A DNA stretch of 64,000 bases from Aulostomus chinensis (taxonomy: Eukaryota > Chordata > Actinopteri > Syngnathiformes > Aulostomidae): NCBI GenBank assembly GCA_037954235.1, contig JBBMOA010000018.1, positions 10,267,501-10,331,500 of the forward strand, written 5' to 3'. The position numbers and the translations under genes were made by a program. The notes under the pieces are model-generated. The model made no database searches and had not been told where the DNA came from. It worked only from the letters and a program-made list of their open reading frames with translations. This document shows, piece by piece, positions 24,278-36,654 of this stretch (positions are counted from its first letter, which is position 1; each line of letters starts with the position of its first letter).

Positions 24278-27200
24278 CTTTTATAATTGGGACATTTTTT
24301 TTCTGTAAGTCGAAAGAAATGCAGGGCTCATCTTCTTTAATGAGCACTCAAAGTGTTGCATAGCAGGCAATAGAGTCATTCTATCACCTTTTCGATAGAT
24401 ATTTCTTTCTGTCAGCCTGTAACGTGCTAAGACTATGACTCATTACCTTAGAGTTTGATTCACGAGGCACCGTTTTCTCTGTAATTGCAGCAAATGACAA
24501 TATAAGATCTCTTAACCAATCTCATAACTCAGACAATTGGAGTAATGCTACCATAGCTCAGAGGCTGACAGCAAAACAAAGAGCCTCTATTTTTGGCATC
24601 TCTGAGGATTTCTCAGTGTATGTGTTATATTTGTACTGTGTGTCCAAACACTTAAATGTAGGAGAGTTTGAAAAAATACCCATATATTTGTCCAATTTAA
24701 TGCAAAATATATCCTTAAACTTTCCCCTGCGATTGGTCAGTTATATTTGAAATTTCATGATCGAGGAAACGTGTTTTATCATACATGCGTCTTTCTGATT
24801 TTGAGAAGTATTTCCTTATTAAGCGTGTATGTTTTCTCATCTTTTTTTTAAGTTTAATTGATGGATAGGAGAACAAGTCCAGCAAGCCCCTTCACCCCAA
24901 TTTGCAGCTGCCCAGGGGGAAGCAGATCTGACTGTGTGCAGCTTCCAGGTATGTGTTGACTGTGTGTGATCAGGGCACACCTGAAACCCTTAAATAAATA
25001 AAGGTTATAAATAAATCCATTAATGAATACAGAATTACATACAGACAGATGGATAATATCCTTTGATTTCAAATTGATGGATTTATAATGGAGGAGCATG
25101 AGGAAAACTTCTCAACAACAAATTACAGCCCATAAAATGACCATTTATATAAATCAACTCATCTGATTGATTCCATAAAAACTGAATATTATAGCCCATA
25201 TGAAGAGAGGATTTATTGCAGTGATGTGCTATCAAGGTGTACCTGATTTATCAAGTGAGCGTACATATCAGCCTCTTGTGTTTGTCTCCATGACGACGGG
25301 GACTTGGATAGACACTGTTGCTAAGCGCTGCCTCCAGTATTTTGGTGGCCTAAGTAGTTTTCAGTTCCCTTTCTCTTTCTCCCGCTTCCTTTTACTCTCC
25401 CATGCTGAGTTCTTATTTCCTCTGACGGCGAAAGTCAAAAAACATCATCAAGCCGCAGACGTTATCTCCGTCTGCAGCTGGAATACAATTTCTTTTCAGG
25501 TGAAAAGAAGCAAAGTGATTTGGCGGAGGATTTTTTTTTTTCTCGTATGTTTCTGACAGCAGTCATGCTGGTCAGGATGGTCAACGGTGGAGCTATGAGA
25601 AGAGTTGGTGATGTCAGATACCGTGAACACACAAAATTCTCAAATGCCTTGAAGCTTCTGTGTCTGGTTCAGTTCAAAACTGGACAAATAATGTACAATG
25701 CAAAAAACAACAACAAAAAAAACCCCAATCATGACGTGATTCATAAACAAGGATGTAATGTAACACCACACCAATCCTAGCAGCATGTTTATATCCATCT
25801 GTGGAGTGAAATACTGCTCAAAATATTAATATTTTATTAAGTACAGAATTAGGAGGAGGAGGGTAATGGTAATATGTAAATGGTAATATCGTCACTATTT
25901 TGTGTTTTTCTCATTTTTTATTTTAGACTGATTGACTAATATTGTTAACTATGCATTGATATTTGAACATGGTTAATATGCTGTGAATTTTTTTTATTGT
26001 CAACACAGATACCTGTTTTAATTTACTGATGAGGAATAGCAATAGGAGGAATATGCTTCTTCCTACGCCCTATCAAACAGGGATCTGTATCTATTTTGTC
26101 TACTGTTATTATGTGTGTCTTTTTCATTCATTCAGAATTCAAAATAAAGCTTCACCCATTCATTCATTTCCATCTAGCACAAGCTACAACTTCAACATGT
26201 CCCTGGAGGTATTCCAGAGAAAGTAAGGTTTAACTTAGCCTGGCTTAAACCACAAATTTGGGATTGAATGAACCTGACTTGCACTGAGTTTTAGACTCCA
26301 AAAGAGAGAAGTAGAGAGGAAAAGCCTCCTTTTTAATCCAGTGGATGGAGAGATGAATGCATCGTGAATCACAAACTATTGGGTAAAGTTTTTATCCTTT
26401 ACGTAAAAAGAGAAGTTCTTTTAACTCTCATCCGCTTGCATATGAACTCATCTTATCACAAGATTTCAGAGCGAGATGGGAATATACAACCCGTGTTTAT
26501 AGTGAAATCATCCAACAAGCGTATGCACCGCCAGTCAGTAATGATGGATCAACCTCACTCTCCTGTTATTCTGACTTATCTCACTCTCAGTGCTTGTCGC
26601 TGTTATTAACAAAATGTTTCTCTCCTCAGCAAACCGATCTGCCCTTATTCATTCCCCCTCGTCTGAGATGGCATGAATAAAATATGCTCATGAGTTTGGA
26701 AATGGAATCTCTGTTTACTCATAAGCGTAATGGCCGTGCTTAAATGTTTAATGTGGAATTATTTCTATATTTGGCACGCATCAATATTCACACTTGCTTC
26801 AGAAATGACTCCTGAAAATGAAGTAAATACAAATAGATTTTTCGTTCTTGAGAGAAAGAAAGTGAATATATAAACCCAACAGCAGTAAAAAGAAAAGTAA
26901 AGTTTTTCATAGTTTATGTCAAACTTTTAATCGTCAGCTTTATAATCTCGACAGCAAGTCGAGTTTCAATACGTGCCAAAAAACGCAAACTGCTACACTT
27001 TTTCATAGTTTCATACTTTTGTATGAAACGATCCAATTCTAGACTCACTCAATGACCAATCATAGATTATATAACAACATTTTAAACAATCTTTGTGGAA
27101 GGAACAGCAACAGTGTGTCTTTACAAAGGCTGTTTGTTGTTGCTTAGTCCTCTATTACATAACGGAAAAATAACATTTCTACGTTTAAATGGTCACCTAA

Positions 27201-27683
27201 CAAACTGCTTACTGTTGGCACTCAGTAACAGAGCTAATGAATCGAAATGAGAATGGGTCATTGAGCTTGCCAATTTGGCAATCTAGATTTAGTCCTAATT
27301 TAACCATAGCCGTGGGAGAAGTGAAAGTAAAAGGATTATAAAGGTGTAAGTGATGTAAAAACAGCGCTGGAGTCAATATGGTCGAACAGATTTTTAAATA
27401 AAGCTGTTAATTTGTTGCCATAATGACAAAAATTAAACTATTTTGGTAGGCATAATAAAGCAGTTTCATTTTCTCAGCCTTTTGGAAATGACTTCCAAAT
27501 AATTGCTTTTGGTTCAATGGTGAAAACAGTTTTAGAACTGGACAACAAAGGTCACTCTTGAGCTTTGAGAGCAGGATTAATTCCATTTTAGGGTAATTGT
27601 AGCTTTCCCATCAATGTTTCCTAATATATCGTTGAAAGTCCTTCAACTTAATTTCTGCAACAACAGTGCTTAAAACAGTAAAC
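23931..27683. other. Non-coding sequence with a (CA)n tract and two complex candidate regulatory segments
   Basis: It contains the (AC)n tract at 24229-24274. Segments at about 24440-24620 and 26600-26830 are complex, free of obvious repeats and rich in transcription-factor-like motifs. No gene is recognised; the longest frame (25200-25556) has no family signature. Confidence 0.5.
24229..24274. repeat. (AC)n microsatellite
   Basis: An uninterrupted AC run of about 23 units. Confidence 0.95.
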
Positions 27684-28034
27684 TCCATCCATCCATATTC
27701 TTCCACTTAAGGGTCGCGGGGGGGCTGGAGCCTATCCCAGCAGCTTTCAGGCGAGAGGCAGGGTTCACCCTGGACAGGTCACCAGTCCATCACAGGGCCA
27801 ACACATAGAGACAGACAACCATTCACACTCACAGTCACACCTATAGTCAATTTAGAGTATCAATCAGCCTCGTCCCCAATTGCATGTCTTTGGACTGTGG
27901 GAGGAAGCTGGAGGACCAGAGAGAACCCACACAGGAACAAGGAGAACATAGAGCCTCACACAAAAGACCCAATGCTCGAACCTGGAACCTTCTTGCTGTG
28001 AGGCGATGGTGCTAACCACTGCACCACAGTGCCG
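27684..28034 (-). mobile_element. tRNA-headed SINE-like repeat, older copy
   Basis: All body blocks are present, but with scattered substitutions and a shortened head (CGGCACTGTGGTGCAGTGG on the minus strand). The tail at 27684 is CCATCCATCCAT. No target duplication is seen. Divergence suggests an older insertion than the 16299, 23045 and 51705 copies. Confidence 0.88.
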
Positions 28035-29505
28035 ATGACAATCAACTCATTAGGGGGAAAAAAATGTTTCTGAGATCATAAAACAGGCTCATTTTCTTCG
28101 TGAGTTTAACCCCTGCTGGCCATGACAGCGCTGCAGGTTAACGACACTTCACTTTGGCCTCTTTGGGCTCCATCCATCGATTTTACAGTTGGTTTTGAAA
28201 GCTAATCTCTGGTGAGAATTTGGGCCAGAGTGACAGATGTGGCTCACTTTTGGAAGTGAATGACGGGACAAATATGGCCCAAAGATATGACTTTGATCCC
28301 AAGACATCTTAACGTGCCCAGTTATACCCTTGAAAGAGACTTTGTTTTCACCTCTGCCGTTCAAGGACATTTGTTGTGAGGAAAACTTTTGTTTGTTTTA
28401 ATTGTACATATACATATCTGTTACAGTGAGACTGGACCATGTGATGGAATGAAACCATCCAAATGTTGCTAGGCTGAGTAGTAAGTTTTCAAAGTTGCAC
28501 AGTAGCTCATCGTTGAGGCAATTTAGTCAAAATAAAAGTTTAATGAGACATAATCTATCATCACTGACACCATTTAGAGATGAAATGGAAACCGGTTGGT
28601 AAATTAACATTAAAAAAAAGCTTAAATCCTTCATTTGACCATTTGAGATCATGTGCTGTTCTAAATAATGTTAACATCTTCTCTTTCTTTTGGTTCGACA
28701 CTTTCTGCCGTCTCTTATGCCATTTTTTTTAAATTTTAGAACTTGGGACCTTTCACCCAGTCTCTTATGCATTTCCAAATACCATTTAATGACACCAAAA
28801 GAAAAAGTTCTCAATTTCCAGGGAGGATTCCATTCATTGATGCAGTCATTTCTTCTTATAGATATTTATCAGTCGGGACTTTGCACATTGGTACTCAGGA
28901 TTGAGTTATTAATCAAGCATTCCCAGATTGTAATAGGACATTTATAATCCTTGATTTATGATTAGTTTGAGTCTCAACAGAAAATGAGGATTCAAGGAAA
29001 ACTGTTTAATCAGTGTCGACAAGCACAAAGTGTGAAAAGAATGAGCTGAAGTGGAGTATACATGAGCAGATAGACTCATTCAACATCAGGCAGTTCATTA
29101 GTTGAGTCTCACATGAAAGGAAGGATTTGTGAGTAATGTGCCTTTCTGAACACTTGGTGGCGCAATGGAACTCTGGTTGAGATAAATTGATTAGAAGTGT
29201 TGCAGTGCCATCTAGTGGAAGTACTTTGAATGAATCGGGCCTGTTAGGTTTCATGGGGACAGATTCAGTCATTCATTCATTCATGAAACACATGGAACAT
29301 GCTCCGTGTATTTAAGAGGGTCCTCTAACTCATGACTGGTTGCTAAGGTAACAAGGTGGTTTAAAAAAAAAAAAGGTATCCAGAGTGGGTTCAACCACCT
29401 GTAGATCTCATATTGACAAAGTTAAGATAACATACAAATTCCCCCAGTCTGAGCTGTAAAATGAGATTTATGTGTTTGATGCCACTTGTGGTGGAGCTAA
29501 AGGAA

Positions 29506-29506
<1 letters not shown>

Positions 29507-29594
<88 letters not shown>
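29507..29594. repeat. (TG)44 microsatellite
   Basis: An uninterrupted 88-base TG run, the longest dinucleotide tract in the window. Confidence 0.97.
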
Positions 29595-29596
<2 letters not shown>

Positions 29597-30089
29597 GGGG
29601 GGTCACTAGGGGTAAGAGATACATTATAGTGGTTCTAATTTTTTTCTTACATGGATTACTCCACAGAGCTGAGTGGGATGGGTGGATGAGAAATCCAGGA
29701 ACTGAGATAAAGCGTGTCTGATCTTAGTGCGTTATATATCATTACGGAATGGGTGTTGAATGTGCCGTTGAGATGACATTGTATTTATAATCAAATATTG
29801 TTAAGCAACAACTTCTGAAAAGAGATTTTTGCAGGGATTGTCGGTCGTGACATGAAGGTCATTGTAAGAAAAGAGGTTGAGCCTCAGCTGTTGTTATGAA
29901 CTGAGGACCTGGCTGACCGGACAGCTGCAAGGGCCAAGAAAGCAAAAGTTATTACTGTGCAGAGCAGTTGTCATGTGTTTGACTGCAGAGAGCTATTATA
30001 GCTGAAGGTGGCGAGCGCCCGGTGACAGTGAGGGCGGAGACGCGTGTCCTTATGATCCTTAGAATTTCTTACAGACATCATCATCATCC

Positions 30090-30350
30090 TGCTTTAATTA
30101 TTCAAGTTGACTAAAAGTCTGTGAATTTGACATCTTAGTCAAAGAGAACCGTAATTCCTTTTGTGGCATTTTAGTCAGTTAGAACTGTTTTAGTCTAGTT
30201 TACTTTAGTGAAATGTGACCTGGATTTCTTCAGGGTGAGTCGTAAAGTACCTCCTCAGGTTTTAGCTCTGATCTTACGACTAAAGTACGCATTAGTTTTA
30301 GTCATATGTTAGTCATTTGATTATTGTTAATCTAGTTGTAGTTGTTTAAA
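30090..30350. repeat. Decayed TTTAGTC/GACTAAA-rich repeat
   Basis: TTAGTC occurs at least five times and GACTAAA at least twice in 260 bases, on alternating strands. This resembles a known type of fish repeat built from TTTAGTC and GACTAAA words. The class is unassigned. Confidence 0.4.
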
Positions 30351-31031
30351 AAAAAATGCCGTTCCCAAACCGTCTTCTTTTTCTTCAGTTTTGTAAATGA
30401 AATTGAAGTTAGCAGACTTTCTGTGACTACGAAACTCATTTCCAGCGTGCACCGAATCAGGATGCAGCTCCGAAATTAGATTTTTATGAGTAAACTAAAT
30501 GTATTAGCATTTCATTTTTCTATCAAACGATCATGTTGTCCTTCCAGGTGTAATTTGATATTCGAACAGTACATTTCTGTGGCTTGTGTTTTTTAAGGTA
30601 TGTCAAATTAAGGGAAAAACCCCTCTAGCATTACCAAAGTCAAATGAGGAGCCCTGAAGATCAGGTCAAGTGGTGCCGTAGTCATGGTGGTTCTAGCCTG
30701 CCAGCTGATAAAAGATCATTTGGAAAGTTCCAGAAGGATGAAAGTCTTTAGACTCTCTTGTTGCTCCTTCTTTATTGAAGCTAATGATTTTGATGATGAC
30801 TTCGTTCTGCTAATTTCTTTTCTTTTTTTTGTCTTATGACGAGGAAGTCTTTGAAGAAGGTGATCGGGCTTCAGGAAACAAAGGGGAGTCAAGAATTATG
30901 GCCATTTGAAAGCTTTTCTGGACTGGGTTCAAGAAGTGCTGACAAAGCAAGACTAAACATCGCAAACCGCGGTTGACAGATTTGCACATGTGCAACCCAA
31001 CCCCCCCCCCCCCCAAAACAACCATACATAA

Positions 31032-31095
31032 ACACACACACGCCCACACACACACGCCCACACACAAACACACACACACATACACACACACACAC
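31032..31095. repeat. Interrupted (CA)n microsatellite
   Basis: CA runs broken by CGCC and AA steps, just beyond a poly-C run at about 31001-31014. Confidence 0.9.
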
Positions 31096-31844
31096 CCCAC
31101 CCCAATCCTGCCACTTTGGGATTAGTCTCATTCTGGGAGAATGGCTACATAGGTGTCCCGCAAGGCTTGAACACACACTTAAAATAAAAGAATGTAAATA
31201 AATAAAGGTAAATTAAAGCATAAATATGTAAGTTGGTCAGTGTTTACAAAAAAAGTATCAGAAAACATAATGTAAATGTTGGTGAAGTCTCCATACACAA
31301 CAATCTGTCTCAGACCACTAAATTAGAGAACAATACTGCTCAAAAAGACAATCGAGAAACTCACTACTTATGACAACCAGTGCCTCGTATATTCCATTCT
31401 ACAGACCTGTGGCTATTTTCTGGCAAACTATTAGTGTTTCCTCATTGAAGTTAAATACTAACAATCAACTGGAACTAATCTGATGACAAATTTTGATTTC
31501 ATAAACTTCAGAAGTCTTGAGGCAATTGTTTGACATCTTAGATCCTGCACGTGCTGCCTTGACTCACTGCCCACAGACTTTTTTTTTTTTTTTTAGTTGC
31601 CTGGCAACAGATGTATTACAGATAGTCAAGAGTTCATAGCTTTCAGGGCCTGAAAACATTTCTCTCTAACTAATCTGAATGCCTCAGGATTACCAATTAA
31701 ACAAGCCAATTATTAGAAAATTATAGGGAATTTTTAGGCTCTATCACAGTTCTGAAACTACTGATATCACACAGCTTTAAACAATACTGCCCTCGTACTG
31801 ACCTTACTGTTACATTTAAAACAGCTGATCACTATATGTTAACA

Positions 31845-31930
31845 TGTACACACACACACACGCACACATATATACATATATATATATGTGCGTGTATGCG
31901 TGTGTTTGAGTATATGTATATGTATGTATG
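31845..31930. repeat. Compound CA/TA/TG repeat, near-palindromic
   Basis: A CA-rich half passes through a TA run into a TG-rich half. CACACGCACACATATATA on the left pairs roughly with TATATATGTGCGTGTATG on the right, so the tract could fold back on itself. Confidence 0.85.
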
Positions 31931-32011
31931 TTCTTCGTTAAAATTCCCAGTGATATAATATAAAAGCATAATAAAAGCTTGTGTCTAATTTTTCTTATCA
32001 AGTACTAATGT

Positions 32012-32434
32012 CTGATTTGGCATCCCTACATCACATGACATGGAAGCTACTGGTGAAAAGGAAAAGATCGATGAAACTGCCAGTGAATTTCAAAATATTC
32101 ATAGAAAATGGAAGAACTACAATGTCCCACATCCCACACTAATATCTGGAGCTGATTTGGAGTCCTGAGGTCACATGGCAGTGAAGCTACGGAAGAAAAA
32201 TGAAGAAAAAAAATGAAGTTTATTTTCCACTAAAATATTCATATGAAATATAGGAGACAGGAAAATGCAATTAAAAGGAGCGTGTCCTCTATTTCAGCAC
32301 TGATTTGGACCCCCTTGTTCACACCACAAGGAAATAATTAACAAAAAAAACCCTGAATTTTGAACTAAAATATTCATATAAAATATAGATGGTAATAAAA
32401 TGCAATAAAAAAGAGAAGTACTAACCACTGTGCA
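32012..32434. repeat. Three-unit diverged tandem repeat (~135-148 bp units)
   Basis: Units start with CTGATTTGG at 32012, 32152 and 32300, and a fourth start (CTGATTTTA) follows at 32435. Shared blocks in order are CTGATTTGG, TCACA(T/C) near the beginning, AAAATATTCATA in the middle, and a GAAGTACTAA-like or CACACTAA-like end. Unit lengths are 140, 148 and 135. No microsatellite word explains the repeat, and no ORF is present. Confidence 0.75.
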
Positions 32435-33184
32435 CTGATTTTATATTTTTTTTATTAAATTACTTTAAAGTATGCATGGCACAGTATAATAAGTATATAA
32501 GATTAAGCAAACGTGTGTAAACTGAACTGGTCTGGTTAACAGAGGCACGCACAGACAGAAGGTAGAATCTTTCATTCAACCTTGATCAGGAAGTATAATA
32601 GTAAAAAAACAACAACAACAACAAAAAACAGCTTGTATGAGGGACCCTTATTCAGATCTGCCAATTCAAGAGATTTGATTCATGACTTTGTGAAAACTTA
32701 ACTTCCAGTAACCTTCACTGGTTAGCCTTCCATCTGTGTCGTTTCCCTGCAGCATTGAGAGTGCCTCTTCTCAGGGATATCAGCAGTGAAAGGTCTGTTT
32801 TATTAGAGCACCATCCTCCAAAACTACGGATCACTTTACTCATTCAATAATATAATCCTTACACACCTTCAACACTGTCAGAGACTGAAATGCTACCTAC
32901 CTGTCTAGCTGTGTGTCTGTGCATAACTTTGTGCAAAACTCTTGGCATCTGTGATGAAGGAGAAGGATGGAGAGGAAGGATAACTCAATATTAAGACATT
33001 TCAATGAAATTACGACAAAGTCACACAGAAGCCTGAAGTCCAAATTTAGATGGGAATGTTTTTCTCGAGTTGTGTTTCCGTTGTGCACTGTAGAAAATCC
33101 ATTTCTGCCTCAACATACTTTCTATACTGAATTCTCTTTGGAGCTCAACACCATTTTTTCTTTAGCCAGTGAAATCATAAAAAC

Positions 33185-33345
33185 ATTCAGGCTGCACCGG
33201 TGGTAGCGTAGCACCAAGCCTCCTGCCTTGCCAAGGGGTCAAAGTTCAAGCTCATTAGCTGCTACAGTGAATGGTTCGTCTTACGGGCAATGGCAAGACT
33301 CCACCGCCTCACCTTTCCTGCAGCCTTGCAGGGCACAGTATGTTT
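33185..33345 (+). repeat. Possible third tRNA-like SINE fragment
   Basis: GCACCGGTGGTAGCGTAGCA followed about 30 bases later by GGTCAAAGTTCAAGCTC has box A/box B-like order and spacing. The downstream GCCTTGCAGGGCACAGTATG resembles SINE body words. It is degenerate, so the call is weak. Confidence 0.3.
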
Positions 33346-33632
33346 ACCTCAGATCCTTGAAATAATTACACTACCTTTTTCTTCATACCATGTGACATGA
33401 TGGATTTGCCAAGACAAATGGTGATTTTCACTGTTTTCGTCCTCTAAAGAGCAATGCCGCTGACTGTGTTGCAGCATGTCACATGGAGTGGGTAGTAGGA
33501 TGAGTTGGACAATGGAAAGCTGAGAAGAAGAGCACTTCTTAAGGTCATTTCTTTGATTTTTTTTTTGGCTGAGAAAAGTGGAGGGAAAAAAGAAACAGTG
33601 AAAGGAGGAGTCTGGAAGAGTGTCGAGGAACT

Positions 33633-33696
33633 TAAGGGTTACCGGTTTGATCCTCACTTCGCCTGGGGACCATGTTGAAGCAAGATACTGAACATC
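33633..33696 (+). mobile_element. Fragment of the second tRNA-like SINE head
   Basis: TAAGGGTTACCGGTTTGATC, then CTCACTTCGCCTGGGGACCA and GAAGCAAGATACTGAAC match the 20310 copy with substitutions. A 156-codon chance frame on the minus strand crosses this fragment and is not considered a gene. Confidence 0.55.
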
Positions 33697-33962
33697 AGTG
33701 AAACTACTGTGGAATTGCTGTCCATTTACTGAAATAATCAAAACAACCAAACTTATTTGAAGATGCTCATATCGAGGGAAAACACTTCTGTGTGACCGTC
33801 GCCTGTGAAACTGCTGCAATTTAATGTAAGAAGACTTTAGTTGTCATATGTACAGCTATATTTGTCCTCTGCAGTTAACCCCCGGGGGGAAACTAGATTT
33901 TCTGCTAGCATCTTAATCAGGAGTAATAAACCTAAATTGTATGTTTTTGATATATAAATCAG

Positions 33963-34053
33963 CCCACAGGGAGAACATGCAAAGGAACTGGTACTACCAG
34001 GACCCTCTTATTGTGAGGTTATAATCAGAACCACTGCACCACTACGTTGTCGC
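33963..34053 (-). mobile_element. Fragment of the first SINE family
   Basis: GGGAGAACATG, then GACCCTCTTATTGTGAGG and ACCACTGCACCACTACGTTG, match the head-proximal part of the 13968-type copies with about 50 bases deleted. Confidence 0.6.
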
Positions 34054-36604
34054 ACTGAAAAAGGAAGTTTTAATCTGTCTAATTTATTCAGTAGGTGTTT
34101 CCCCCAAGTGCTCACCTATACCATTTCCCTTTGACTTTGTAAAGTCACTCTTTGATGATGTCATCAGCATTTGTGAGGTTAAAACAGGTGCAGGCTCACC
34201 TGCATGACACTAAGCTGAAGCAGTTGTTGATTTGGTTTGAAATAAAGTTTGTGTTCCTTATGAATTCATTTCCTTCCATTGATGTGACTTATACCATCTT
34301 CGTTTTTTTTCCTCCTGCTTACATTATTGTAGCATCAGGCTAGCACTCCCAGCTATATACGTGGATTCAAACTCAGTCATCACCACCGGGTCAAGTGAGG
34401 AAAAAGCAGCTTAACCATGAGTAATCCAGCTCAGTTATTTTATTATTTTTTTTTTTTTGAAAGAGAACGTAAAGCAAAGTTTGTTTTGGATTTGTTTTAA
34501 TAGACTTGATAGTCTTGCAGTTGTCCACATCAAAGTTACGTCTCTGAAGTGTTCCACTGTCAATCTCACTTTGTCTGTGACATCAATCATATACCGGAGA
34601 ACCTTTTTGACGATGGCAATTTGCATTTTTTTGGTCATAAATCAGATGTGAGCCATCAGATTTTCATCTATTCAGCTTTTTTTTCCTTGTATCTCATACC
34701 ATACAAATTAGCGAGGGTGGATTATCTATATTCAAAGACTATCAAACGTGTGTTTTAGGATTTTTGTGTATTTTTCTGTCAGAAAAATATAATATACACT
34801 TTAACTAAAACAAGCTATAAATTTTCAAAGTCTTGCCCTCAAACAGCAAACATGCCGCTCCAATTTACATTTATTCAAATCCTCGCCAACCTTTGCTTGT
34901 CCAACTGTAACTACCATTTGCATTCGGTAGCATTTAGCCTCTGTAGTCAAATCAAACTGCTGCAGCAGTGACAGTTATACAAGACACTGTTCCAACACAG
35001 TAAAGCCACAACGCCGGGCCTGTGTGTCCCCCTTCTGCCTCCTGTTCTATGAGAGCAAGTGACAGTCAGAGACCCAGTGGTGGCTTGGAGGCGCCAGTGA
35101 ATTGTGGGGTGGGTGACCTCTGCAACCACGCTGAGGTTTATAGCTCCCACCATAGCTGAGCCATAATGAACTCAGCAAACCATTAAACTTTACTCCCGGT
35201 TCCACCGATTCTCTAAGGATGCAGTACCAGGAAAATAGTGCCAGGGGAGAAGAGAGCGAGTGCTTTAATCCTGTTGGCTGATAATCATGAGGTTAATGTT
35301 GTGTCGAAAGTATGTCTGTGTCGCATAAGAGGAAATAGCAGGCAGGAGGGGCAAGCGGGGTCATATATCAAAGAGAGTCTGTCTGATGATTTGCATTTTT
35401 GAGGACGTGATAACGATAGCTGTAATTCATCTCAGGTTTCATCCTTATTGTTGCCTGTCGCATGAATGCATAAATGAGCCAAAACTTCTTTTTTTTAAGT
35501 AAAAAAAGTGAATGACATCTTGCCAAATGCACATTTCACTGCAGCTTTGGTGAAGCCTTGCAGGGAGGGGCATGTAAGTGCCCCCTTGTAGCCACTTACC
35601 GTTTGTATTCTGTGGTCGTCATCGGACCCCACAAGTATAGCAGGCTCCCATGAGGCACACACAAGACACCTCTCTTCCTGGCCCCATATTGTTGTATTCC
35701 TTTGACAATAGATTCAGTTACATAATGAAGCCCATCCATATCAAAGGCAGGACCAGGAATAGACTGGCATGACTCCAAGCCCTTCAGAACGGGCCAAAAC
35801 CACATGGGAGAATATACCCTGCTCTTTGTCAAACCACAAAGGATATCAAGTGTGAGAGGATGGACATGTGTTGCTGATCATAAACATATTAAACAAATAT
35901 TGCAATGGTCACCTAATATGTTGCGGTGTAACTGTCCGTCGTAGTGTAGCCCTGAAAGTGTGGCATCCCAGACATGGTTTTCAAATGCATTCCTCATGGC
36001 ACGACAGCACTCAGGCTTGTGAGAGTTGAGCTAGTTGAGTAGAGGGAATCCAACCGCAGGCTTGTGGGGTATATATGCAGCAGCAAGGGTAAATGAGTTG
36101 TGATGGGTTCTGCTGTTGTGTCTGAATCACCATGTTGCACTGGGCGACAAGATTTTTGGTGCTCCCACAGAGTGCACTCACACACGGCTGTGCCAAACAC
36201 GGAGCTACATTTAAAACTCATGGTCCTGCTGTCCCTGCCGCACTTTCTGCCAAGCTGCTCTGCAACCAACAAGAGAAATAATAGAGATATTTCTTTCCTT
36301 TTTCCCCTTCTACCTGAACCTTTTCAGCCCTCTGTTCATTTTCTCTTCTCCCTTTTCTTGCTCTTCAACATGTTTAGTATTCGCCCCCCCCCCCAAGTAT
36401 TTTCTTTGCTCACTGTGTCTCCACTTTTATGCATCACTAGCGTAAAAAAAAAAAGAAGAAAAAAAGATCTGTGGTAACGGTTCCTCCCACACTTCACATT
36501 CAAAGTCTTCCAGGATCCCACAAGCTGGTGGCTCTCCTCTGTCTTACTGGGGACAGGGGAGTGCAACTTGTGTGGGTGCTGGGGGGGGGGCCTCTGGGGC
36601 ACAG

Positions 36605-36606
<2 letters not shown>

Positions 36607-36653
<47 letters not shown>
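36607..36653. repeat. (GT)n microsatellite
   Basis: An uninterrupted GT run of about 23 units. Confidence 0.95.

Positions 36654-36654
<1 letters not shown>

Larger units (their letters stand above)
28035..32011. other. Non-coding sequence with long microsatellites and a TTTAGTC-rich repeat
   Basis: It contains a (TG)44 tract at 29507-29594, a degenerate TTTAGTC/GACTAAA-rich block at about 30090-30350, a poly-C run at about 31001-31014 and compound CA tracts at 31032-31095 and 31845-31930. No gene is recognised. Confidence 0.55.

Noticed and set aside
33349..33819. 156-codon open frame on the minus strand
   Set aside because: It crosses a SINE fragment at 33633-33696, has no domain or family signature, and has no splice or promoter support.
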